Shown here one piece after another: positions 45,796 to 56,500 of a stretch of 64,000 nucleotides of DNA (within the stretch, counting starts at the first letter, position 1; each line of letters starts with the position of its first letter). The notes below the pieces were generated by a model. The model had not been told where the DNA came from. It was given only the letters and a program-made list of their open reading frames with translations, and did not search any database. The translations under genes were made by a program, and so were the position numbers. The stretch spans positions 662,180 to 726,179 of the forward strand of contig JAAOMT010000299.1 of the NCBI GenBank assembly GCA_016748015.1, in the 5' to 3' direction. Source of the stretch: Geosiphon pyriformis. Taxonomy: Eukaryota > Glomeromycota > Glomeromycetes > Archaeosporales > Geosiphonaceae.

Positions 45796-46466
45796 AAATT
45801 AAATAATAATATTTTAATTAATATAATTGTATAATATAGTTTTAATTAATTTAAATAATTAGTTATAAATAAAAAATATATAAATTATATTTAATATAAA
45901 ATATTTAATTGTTGTATTATATTAAATAATAATTAAATCTTATTTATTAAATTAAATAAAAAAATAAAAATAATAAACACTATTATTTATAAATAAATTT
46001 AAATTAATTATTATTGTTAATATTTTTAAAGCAAAATTAAGAAGAAAACTAATATTAAATAATAAAAAACTATTCTTTAAAATTTTAAAAAATTGCTTTT
46101 TAGTTGTTTTAATTTTATTTTAAAAAACTTTAATTAAAAAAGTATATTTAAACCAGTTAAATACTGTTTTATATTAAAAATATTTAACTTTTATAAAAAT
46201 GCAATATTTATTTTTTAATTTTTAACATAATTTTACAATATTTTAAATTTACTTTTAATAATTAAAATAATAATTTAATATTACATAATAATAAAAATTG
46301 AATTTTAAAAAATATAAAGTTAATTATTAATAAGATTATAAAATTTATATAATTATTTAAGAATAAATTATAATAAAAACTAAACATTAAGATTATTTTT
46401 AAATTAAAACATTTAAATTATTTTAATTTATATAATAAAAAAGAATTAAAAGATAGTATTAAATCA
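45796..46466. other. AT-rich spacer between LINE remnants K and L
   Basis: About 670 bp of A/T runs with almost no G/C and no open frame or recognisable homology. It separates the 5' ends of two divergently oriented ORF1 copies. Confidence 0.7.
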
Positions 46467-48890
46467 AACTCTTTCTTTTCTAATTATATGACCACAATTA
46501 GAGTTAAGAGTAAAAAAGTTGCAAACATTATTTTTCCTATAGTAACTAATAAAATTTCAACATAAGAGGGTCTTTTGATTATTGAAGCAGTTAGACAAAA
46601 CATTCTGGCTACATTTCTTTTGAAAAATATTAGTAAAAAGCTGTCTTTAGCAGCTTCTGGTTTATTTTTTTCATCTTTGGCTAATAGTTCTTTTCCAGTT
46701 AAAGTTCCTTTTAAAAAACACACTTGAGTTAGTCCCAATGTTGTTTTTACTACTTTTAAGAGCCCAAAGATTTTTAATAACAGACCAGTTAACAAGCTGG
46801 TCTTTCCCACTCTTATCACTTCCACTACTACTACTACTACTACTACTGCTTTACAAATGGCTGCAAAAGTGAAAAATTCCAAAAAACAGCAGCAGGCAGT
46901 CACAACTGCTATGGTCATACCAAATTCCTTTGTGATTCCAAATAAGATTTTGGATAAGATCTTTACAGCAGCAGCCAGTTCTCTTTCTGATATGAATAAC
47001 AACAATAGCAGCACATCTTTCAAGATGGGCCAAAATCAACCACTGGCCATGTTGTTTGATATAGTACTCTCCAGCAGATCATTGCCAATCCCAGAAGCAC
47101 AACAATTCATTATTTCAAATAATCTCAAAGATTGGACTGATCAGATAGAAATAGAATCAACTGCTCCTCCCCCTAATTTCTGGTGCTGCTAATAGTAGTG
47201 CTTGAAAGAATGTGAATGGTTATTAAAAATTTTCTGGTTGGATGGTCTCTAATTTAATACCTGGTGCTACTTTTAAGATCAAAATAGCTCTGTTCAGTTT
47301 CTTGTTTCAGTTGCTGCCTGGTTGTATTAGGCTTAAGTCTGTTTTATAAGATGCTGTTAAGTTATTCTGTATGGAATTTGCATTTCAAGAAAGTCTAAAT
47401 AGTGCCACCAAAGTGGCCATTGGTAATAATGTTTTTTTGACCACTCTTAAGATTGCAAGATCTTCTGGTATGATCTCTGTTTCTTCCTCTTCTTTTTCAG
47501 TTGTACTTCATAATATACCTTTGAATATCTTTTTTAATAACATTAAATCTGTTCTTGGCATTTTTGGTGTTGTCACTTCTGTTAAGTTAAAGCCTGCTGG
47601 CTTATGGCAATATGCTGTAATTTATTTCAAAAACACTTTTTTTGCTGCTGCTGCTCTTACTCACTGGTCTGTGCTGGTTAGAAAAGACAGTATAAGGATT
47701 TTCTTTGTTGTCAACCAAAATAATGTTATTTCTTCAAGAAACACTTTTAAGGCTAAGTTAGTTAATCTTTCCTTTGGCTGTATTGTCTTTGAGATAAGTG
47801 ATTTGGTCTTCTAAGTTGGTGGCCATATATGTTTCATTCTTTGCTTTCCTGAATCTTACTAATATTAACACTTTGCTGTAGTTACTTTTGATTCTTTGGA
47901 ATCTCTGAATGCTGTTATGTCAAAAACTAGTATCTTGTGTGATTGCTGCATCTGGTGAGAAACTCCTAGATGTTGCTACTGTTACAGATGTTAAAACCTG
48001 ACCCATTTGGCTGTAGACTACAAAAAATCATTTCTTCTTCTATTCAAACTCTCTTTTAACACTTCTGGTGGCCCCAAAGTTTTCAAACTTTTATTTGCTA
48101 AATCAAAATTTTATGCCAAAGCTGCTGCCTTTATGGTTCCTTCTGTTGATACTACTGCTAATATGAACTTGGATTTTGGTGGTTCCCCCAAAACTACAAC
48201 ATCTATGTTGCCTATTGTCTTTTCTGCTCCTAATATTGCTGTTAAATCTAAGTTGACTTCTCTGGAATCTCACCTTAGCAAGCTGTCTGTGTTGATAAAA
48301 TTCTTGGTTAAATTTATTGGTGCTTTGGTTGTATTGGTTACCAAATTGCTGTCTACTTCATCTGCTATGGATGTGTCAGTTAAAAAAAGTGTAGCTGAAT
48401 TAGTTAAGAAAAATAAAGATTTGGCTGCTGTTGTTATTATAATGCAGAAAAAAATGACACACCTTGAGAAAAAATATGAATGGACCTACTTAAAAGATGT
48501 GTCAGATGAGGATAAAAACATGGATAATAATGATAATGATAATAAGGACTTTTTAGTCTATAACAACATCTTTGATATTATAATGCACCTATGAAAAGAT
48601 CAGCCTTCCAGTATTAAATCTAGTCTTAATCAGACTGCTAAGTAGATAAATAGTATGGTTAAAAATAGTCATGAGCTTGTTAGCATTATGGATAAGATAT
48701 ATGAGTTAGACATATATGATACATTAGATAGCAAAAATAGTACTAGTGTGTAATTAGGGCTTTCTGCTTGTGATTAGCCGTATCTTGTGATTTGTATTGT
48801 TGAGTGAGCTGGCTTTATAAAAGCACTATATTATTGTGAACATAACTAATAAATGACTAGTATAGCTACATGTTAACAAAAAAATAAAAA
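46467..48890 (+). mobile_element. ORF1-only LINE (half-LINE) copy L
   Basis: Starts ACTCTTTCTTTTCTAATTAT and ends with the shared tail and TTAACAAAAAAATAAAAATA. Size about 2.42 kb, matching I, N and O. A target duplication was not found; the flanks are AT-rich. It is more decayed than N and O. Confidence 0.82.
46487..48753 (+). pseudogene. ORF1-like protein of half-LINE L, broken
   Basis: Same architecture as N and O. Open blocks are 46857-47192, 47371-47814 and 48007-48594. LKDWTDQIEIESTAPPP is at about 47128-47180; GLKSVL is followed by TAA at 47347-47349 (derived from the TGA of sister copies). The RRM-like part is at about 47371-47690, the coiled coil at about 48250-48480, the acidic tract at about 48500-48560, and the end is TAA at 48751-48753. 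The start region has lost the family ATG. Confidence 0.8.
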
Positions 48891-48910
48891 TAAAAATAAA
48901 AATAATAGAA

Positions 48911-49965
48911 GAGAATTGCTAAATCAATCTATCTGCAACATATGATATCATTTATATCATAGTTTTGTATTTAATTATATATAAGAACATATTAATGAAT
49001 ATTATAGTTGTCCACAAGAAAGTGTTTTATAATTAAAAAACACTTTATTGTAGACAGGTCTGAATATTATGGCCTTGTTTTTTACAAACTTTATATTTAC
49101 ATATTTAAATTTGAAAAAAAACATTTTCAACAATTTTAAATTAGGATAAATTTTATTGAATAGATAATTCTTGATGAGCAATATTTTGTTTAAAGTGATT
49201 TAAAGTACTTAAAGAACATTCTTAAGTTTGTTAATTAAAAAGATTCTTAATTGTAAGAGATATGGTTAAAATCTGAATTAATTGAGTTTATTTTTCAAAG
49301 ATGTACTTGTTCATTATAAATAGTCTTTAAAATTGTATGTTGTTTAAGATTTTCCTGTCATAATGTTGTTAAAATTGTCTTTGGTACAATGCCTACACTT
49401 AAATCCAAACAAAAAGTATTAGTTTCACAAATGTTAAGTTGTCAAGCAGTAAAATATTCAGCAATATTATCAGATGGTTTATGATTATATTCAGTATTGT
49501 GAACTTTTAGATGCCAGCATTCATCAGTTTTGAGTAATCATTCATATACAATAAAAGGGCAGTTTGTTAATCAAGTTGCTGTTTTTTGTTGTTGATTTTC
49601 TAATACAAGTCTTTTAGAAACATTATATTTATTTTCCCAATCACATTTGAAAATAATATAAGTACTATTAGCAGCAAAGCATCATTTTGTAACTACATAT
49701 CCTTGGAAATATCTAAAGATGTTAAGACTTTATATTATCATCTCACAAGAGCTATATGATATTTCTAAAGATGGTAACATCATATGAATTTAATTAGTAA
49801 TTTTATAAAAAAATGTAATTACTTGTAAAATCAAAAAAAACTTAGTAAGTTTATTCTAGAGCTCTTTAATTATAAACTTGTTAATATGTTTCTATATATA
49901 ATTAAATATAAAACTATAACATAAATGATATTACATGATAGAAGTGAATCGATTTAGCAATTCTC
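48911..49965 (-). mobile_element. MULE-type DNA transposon remnant M with long TIRs
   Basis: The terminal inverted repeats begin with a perfect 15-bp GAGAATTGCTAAATC (48911-48925 and RC 49951-49965) and continue imperfectly for about 85 bp. The flanking 8-bp duplication TAATAGAA is at 48903-48910 and 49966-49973. The 1055-bp interior lacks a transposase but carries a FAR1-like zinc-finger remnant. Long TIRs with 8-9 bp duplications plus FAR1 fit Mutator-like elements; an 8-bp duplication also occurs in hAT elements. Confidence 0.8.
49380..49700 (-). pseudogene. FAR1-like zinc-finger remnant in transposon M
   Basis: Reading leftwards with Trp-to-stop changes ignored: YIIFKCDWENKYNVSKRLVL (about 49608-49665), NCPFIVYE (about 49537-49565), DECWHLKVHNTEYNHKPSDN (about 49465-49525). 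The spacing of the two Cys and the HN..NH pair, together with CPF and W.L.......H.H, is the pattern of FAR1/WRKY-GCM DNA-binding domains at the N-terminus of MULE transposases. The catalytic DDE part is absent. At least four in-frame stops. Confidence 0.65.
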
Positions 49966-49973
49966 TAATAGAA

Positions 49974-50566
49974 TTAGATTTTAAACATCTGTTTTATTAT
50001 TAATTATAATTTATTTAATTAAAAATCTAAATTACAATATGTATTATTGTCTTAATTATTTTAATAGTTAGTTATATGCAAAAACATAAACTGTATTTAT
50101 TTTAAAATGTTTTTGGTTTTATGTTTATAAATAATAATTGGATAATATTTTATTAAACAATAAATAAAATAAAATAATTATACAATTTATTAAACTTTTA
50201 ATATAACCAAATTTCAATAAATATTTCAATATAACATTAATCAAAATTTACTGCTTTATTAATTAAACACATTTTGTAATTTAAGTAAAAATAAAAAGGA
50301 TCAATGTTAATCATACCAAATGACTCATCAGAACTCGGACTGATCTCAAATTTATTAGATCAGGTAAATCTCAGCTTCCAGAAAGTATACAAAAACACTT
50401 AGAATTCATTTTAAGCTGATCTTGGAAGATTGTAAGTCAAAATATCAAAGGTGGGCGAAATTTCTTCAAATAAATACACTTCCACGCTCCTTAATGAATT
50501 TGGTATATATTTACATATTGGAATGATAAAATGCTTTATAAACGAGGTATTTCCAGTCGCGTATAT
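49974..50566. other. AT-rich intergenic region downstream of VIRMA
   Basis: About 590 bp. No repeat or gene was recognised up to about 50280. From about 50300 to the stop at 50567 base composition becomes more mixed (ACTCGGACTGATCTC), which probably includes the VIRMA 3' untranslated region. No clear polyadenylation signal was assigned. Confidence 0.6.
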
Positions 50567-53500
50567 CTATCTTCTGCCAAATGGACGTTCTGGACGACGT
50601 ATTGGTTGGGATGCTAACGATCTTTGAGGCCATTCTTGAGAAATAGTCCTTCCTCTTGTTTCACTTCCACTCTTTATCCTCGGTCCTATACTGGGACCCG
50701 ACTGCTGTACGGGAGGCCGATCATAGGGTGGAATGGGAGAGGGAATCCCGTAATATGGATTGTCATAGTATCCAGCGCGTATTGGTTGACTGTCATAACG
50801 AGGGGGATAATCACGCTGGCCTTCCATACGTCTTTCAAATTCCATATATTTAGATATTGGTGGCATCAAGATCGGAAGGGTGGGTGGGGCAGTCCATGTT
50901 TCCCATGGATTAACCATGGGTGGATTTGAATTGGTACCTCTTCCTATGTTAAGCCCCCGCCCACTACTATTAGCTATGCGAGTGGTCCCTCCACGAGTTG
51001 TCGATGCCGAACTAGTACTAGGTCGTCTTCCTCTACCACCCCGAGGACTAGGGCCAGTTTGAGGAATTGGAGTCGCAGTTGTGATCACACTCCTTTTACT
51101 TTGAGCGGGTAAACGATTTGGGGTATTTAGTTTCTTTTGTGGAAGAGATGGAACTGAGCTCAACACTGGGGTTGTTGTAGTCGATGAAGTTGTAACCATG
51201 TCTGGATGTTGTTGGTTGACAGGTATTTTGCCAGACATGAAATCATCTACATGGACTGATGGGGGACGACTTGTATTTGCTTTTCGATTATTATGTATGC
51301 TACGAAATTCGTTTTTTTGATAAGTTTTACCACCACCCAAATTTCGTCGTGCATTGCTTTCATAAGCAATCCCACCAAGTTTGGTCAGTGTACGTGCTTT
51401 TAAAAGCTTTCTGCCTTTTGCAGCACTATCCCCAGTCATTTTCATCTTTTTATGGAATTGAAAATTGGGTAACATCTCTTTGGCAAAAATTTCGAAGTCA
51501 ATCTCGATATCGGGTACATTGAAAAGTCCACCGTCACCTTCTTTCCCTTCGAGATCATCGACAACATCGTAGAACGGAATATTTGATATATCGCCTTTGT
51601 TTGGGTGTGTTGATGGTAATACGACTTCAATTTTTGATCGGCTAAACAGTGCACCGAATTGAATTGATACCGAAACTTACTAATGGTTGCCACGTGGCTC
51701 CTGGAATCAACATTTTGGGATATCATTTTCTCCCTTGAATTCAACGATTTTGTAAGCTCTGCAAATCTTTTACCGAATTCTTTCAATATTTCTCGAGGGT
51801 TCAGCTTATGACTATGGTCTTTCACCTCACGGATATAGAAGTGTAATGCCTCTTTTAATTGTCGAATGACGCCGGCAAGTAACTGGCAAGTCTCTACATC
51901 GTATACCTCCTCATCGACATGACTCGGTTCATAAGGAAGTTCGAGGACATGTTGTTCGATATTTTCGTATGTTTTCCAGAGAGCTTCGGGATCTTCGGTA
52001 GAATCAATTAAAACGGCCAAAGGTTTGACGTTTTGATCTCCTTCTAGTGGACTATTGAAACTATCACAACTCCAAGAAGGATAATCAATAACTTTTTGGA
52101 TTAATAATATGGAATGATATGCAATATGTAATTCCTGCATTCCTAAGTCTTGTGATCGCAATAGTTCAGGAACCCAAGCAAGCATATTACTAATCAAAAG
52201 TCGATGGTGAGTCTTAGATAAAATCAACAAGGCACCTATCTCTGTTTCCGTGATTTTTTGCAATATTAGTAATGCTTCTACTTGAAGCCGCCCTTCTTTG
52301 CCGTGTTTTACCAATTCTAACATCGATTCCACAATCACGGAAAGCTCTTTTACATCGGGCATGCTATTTTTCTCGGAGGAAATTGTATGATTGCACAAAG
52401 ATAATATGAATTCCATTATAAGATCAGATATAAGGTCCATACTTTGATTTGTTCGAACGAATTCGAGTAGAAGAGATACTAAGCCAATACTTTCATCGCT
52501 TGATATTTCTTCAGGAGAATTGTTAAACATCATTGGATCATCAACTTTGGCTCTTAGCATATCAAGCAATAAAGTTCGGCCAGCTGAGTTTTCAGCCAAA
52601 CATGTTAATAAGCTGATCCATCGGCCAAATATAGAGTGCTCAGTTTCTACATCTAAAGAATTGCGATCATTTTGTCGAGCAATATCTTCATTTGAATTGT
52701 CATTGGCAGCTGAATTATTTAATAATGTTGTGTTTCTTGCCTCAAATACTGTTTTATATTGATGAGCCGCTTCACGGACTCCATTGACAACAACCGCGAC
52801 AATTCCCTTAGCAAGGCCGCCATCATGTATATCCAAGTTGACCATTTGACAAACAACATTTCTGAGGACTATATGTATAATTTTAGAGCTTACAGGTGCC
52901 AGTCTTTTGGTTATTTGCATTAATTCGTCTCGTAAAGGAAGTAATTGTTTGACCCAATAATCCCTTAAAAGTTGTCCATCTCTTTGAATAATTGACCGTT
53001 TGAGTGCAATTTGGTTTTTATCTACATCGTGATTTGTATTCTCGGCAAAAATATGATCTTGTAATGTGGAAGTCAATGCGCGTGAAAACAAAGGTACAGG
53101 AAGAATTTCGCTGATCATATACAGTCCGCTTAAAATATTGTCGGGCCCCTCGAATATGAAGTCACACAAATGCTTGATGACATGCCGTCCAGCAAATACC
53201 GAAAAAAATCGCGGATGACATCTAAGCTCTTTAACAATCTCACCTGAATTGCTATCATTGTCATCCACGATGTTTACTTGAGTCAATAGCCCAAAGACAG
53301 CGGAAACCAGACCACGAACTCTTGCTATTTGTAAAGTTTGCCCACTTTTGAATTGTTGCTCCGCGATCAACAAAGACACCGATCCAAGTTGATCGCTGAG
53401 GCGACCGTCAATGTGATCTAGTGCAGAAATGAGCATCAAAAATGGCTCCACAAAAGCTCGAATCATAGATTTCTCTTGAGATGGTAAAGGGTCATCCGGA

Positions 53501-56500
53501 GTCTCGTCTTTCTTGAATATATTGGTAAAATGCCGTTTAGCGGCGCTGTTCTCACGATCACCGTATACAATTAAGAGTAATCGTCGAATAAGCATAAGAT
53601 TGCACCATACTAATTCAAGCAGCTCTTTTCGAAGCTCAAAAATTTCAGAAGAAAGGATTACATTAGATGATGAAATCAATGGAGTTAATTGTAGATTTTC
53701 ATGTTCAGCCTTTGTTAATTCTGTCGAGCTGAAGAGCACATTCCTAGACGATATATCTTGACCTTTAATGGGATCCATAATTCCAGATGTAATAACGTCT
53801 ATAATCCCGCCAGAAGAGAGTTCTGTAGATGGTTGTTCAGTGTAGACAGCGAAATCACTCAAATCTGATAACACCTCAGCAATGTAGTTTAATAATCTCA
53901 ATAGAAAGACCAATAGACTATCACCATTATCTAATCCACTAAAGTCATCCATTCTCGATTTGAGTATTTGCACCATTCCCTCTTCGGTGTAAGTATAGGT
54001 CATTAATAAGCGCATTGCTACTATGGTTTGGTTTACAACTGTGTGGTCTCGTAGGCATTCAGGATAAAATTTTTGTTGTTTTATCAAATCGATCACAGCT
54101 TGTATGCCTCCTGACTCATGGTATACGGCAACTGGGTCCCATAACGCACGCAGATTGTTGTCCATAGCCACAAATGATGAAATTAGTTCATTTACGTTTG
54201 CTGTCAACAAATGAGGCAAAGCCTTGGAAAATTTTAGTACAACTTCCAACAATTCAAAAGGCAAACGTCCAAAAAGGTTTGATCCATATGATGATATGGA
54301 ATCGTCTGCATGACTTTCTACGGGATTGATATTTATACAAGACAGAATGATCGGAAGTGCGTCAAGATAAATAATTGTAGATGCCACCGCCTAGAAAATT
54401 ATAATACAATAAAGAGATTATAATATAATGACTGATAAATGATAGTCCGAGCTTGAATCTAATTACCTGCTTGCCGACAGGGAAAACAGTCATCTCGAAT
54501 AAATCATTCATCAGAGAGATAATTTTTTCGCAGTCTTCCCAGCAATCATCGACAAAATTTTGTGAGCCAAGATCGACTAATCGTTCGACAGTAGCAATAG
54601 CATACAATTGATATGCCAAAAGAATTATTAATTGATCAGAAGATATGGAAAAGTGATCTAAATAATCAATGTTGGCGCCGATAGCTCCATAACTGTGCAT
54701 ATTTAAAATGCGCCTTGCTTTTCGCAAATTAGGATCTTCATTTTCAGACTGGGGTTGATCTTCTGGATATTCATGAATGTAATCATAATCTTCGTCATAA
54801 ATTCCTCCATTTAAGCTCCTCCCAAGTCCACACAATATATCTGCAATACCAATTGTTTGTCTTATTTCTGTTGCGTCTGCCCATCTGTGAAGAACAGCCT
54901 CCGGGGTGACTTTAATAGAGTCCGACTCTTCTTCCATTTGAATAGTCGTATGCTCATTCGCTTGACACAAAAGACTAGCCCATAAAGCTAACAAATGCTC
55001 TCCCGAAGAGCCAGGTTGCGGTTGTAATTGTTTGGCCAAATAGCACATTCCGGAAGGAGCCGCCAGCAAGGTAACACAGAGTCTTCCAACTGAATTCACC
55101 AAATCACAGAATCTGTTGCTAGACCGAAGACGATGCGAGGAGAATAGGATTGTGATTGAAGAAAATAATCTAGATGATGTAAGGTAACGAAAACAGAAGG
55201 ATGTCGATTTATCACAATTCGCTTCATTTGGATTCAATGCCATGTGATATAGCGCCGCTCTTGATATGATGTGTAGAGATCGAACGACTCTTTTAATAAT
55301 TTGTTGAATAGCTATATGGTTATCTCGATCAACTGCCATATAATCTTCTGGAACAGAGTCATGATACACTTCACTGCTATGGAGTTCTCTCAAATTATTG
55401 GATCCTTTTTTCGAAGTCTTTCTTTTTCGTCGCATAATTTCCTGTTGAGCTTCTTCTTCTGCTGCTTTTTGAATCAAAGCACACGCTTCATATAAAGATA
55501 CTTTGCGAACATTCGCCTGTACTAGATGCATGACACGTGAAGTTAAATTTGGACGTTGTAACATCGGTAAGATAGAAGATTGAAATATAGAGTTAGTAAT
55601 AGATTCATCCTGATTCCACCCTAAAATTCTTTCAATCACTATAGGATCGTCCATGCATTTCAAGAGTCCTTCCAAAATTTTGGTCTGAAGATATGTTGAA
55701 GTATAATCCTGATTTAGGATCAAGCTTAAAGGTTTCAAAGAATTCTCAATCTATATTTATCAAAAGAGTTAAAACAAATTCATGTATAAAGAAATAGTTC
55801 TTAAAGCTTCTCTTCTACAAACCCATTGAGTATTGGTAAGAATCTCCCCGCATGTGCTTAGTTTGCTTAATAAAGCAACACCATTTTCAAAAAGTTTAAG
55901 AGATGACTATGAAATAGTGACGGAAATATCAAATGACCTTAATTTGGGTGACAAGGAGCATCAAAATCATGACATAAAGTCATTAGGGGCAGCGAATATT
56001 TCGGAAGGCATATAAATTATCTACCAACCTTTCCAGAAATGATATCAAGTGCAAATGGTACACTATCGATCAAGCAGTTAAGTTTATCTAAAAAGTTTCA
56101 TTATATTGAAGAGTAAATTAAACTCATTAACTTGAGTTAGATCTAAAGAATAAAAACCCATTTTAATGAAATTTCCATTTTTACCCTGATACTGAACGTT
56201 ATGATGTTGTGCCCAAATAACTGCTTCTATAATAACATCATTTGCCTCTCGAATTAATGCTGATAAGTTGGAAGCGGTGCTTTCAGTATCCTTAAAACCG
56301 ATATTTATATCATCCGAATTGGGATATTCTGGCGTTTTGAATAGGATATCACCAACTTCTCTTGCTATGCGACTGAATTGATCCCATGCTTTACGACACG
56401 GAGTTTCAGAGAAAGAGTTCCTTGCAAGTGATATAGCGGTTTCATCGGGAGAAGAATGTCGCTTTGGAGATATTATTTTAAAAATGGAGTATTTCTCTAG

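Noticed and set aside
45266-45802. 178-codon plus-strand open frame as a gene
   Set aside because: Antisense to LINE ORF1 remnant K, whose sense frame holds conserved family motifs.
46484-47023. 179-codon minus-strand open frame as a gene
   Set aside because: Antisense to half-LINE L ORF1; same composition-driven shadow as in other copies.
48890-48935. Target duplication TAAATCAA for half-LINE L
   Set aside because: Matches near both ends are short, AT-rich and not adjacent to the A-run; the right-hand match lies inside the TIR of transposon M.
50624-50929. Plus-strand open frames opposite the VIRMA C-terminus (also 51259-51522, 52520-52762, 53513-53761)
   Set aside because: They are antisense to well-supported VIRMA exons and show no recognisable domains.
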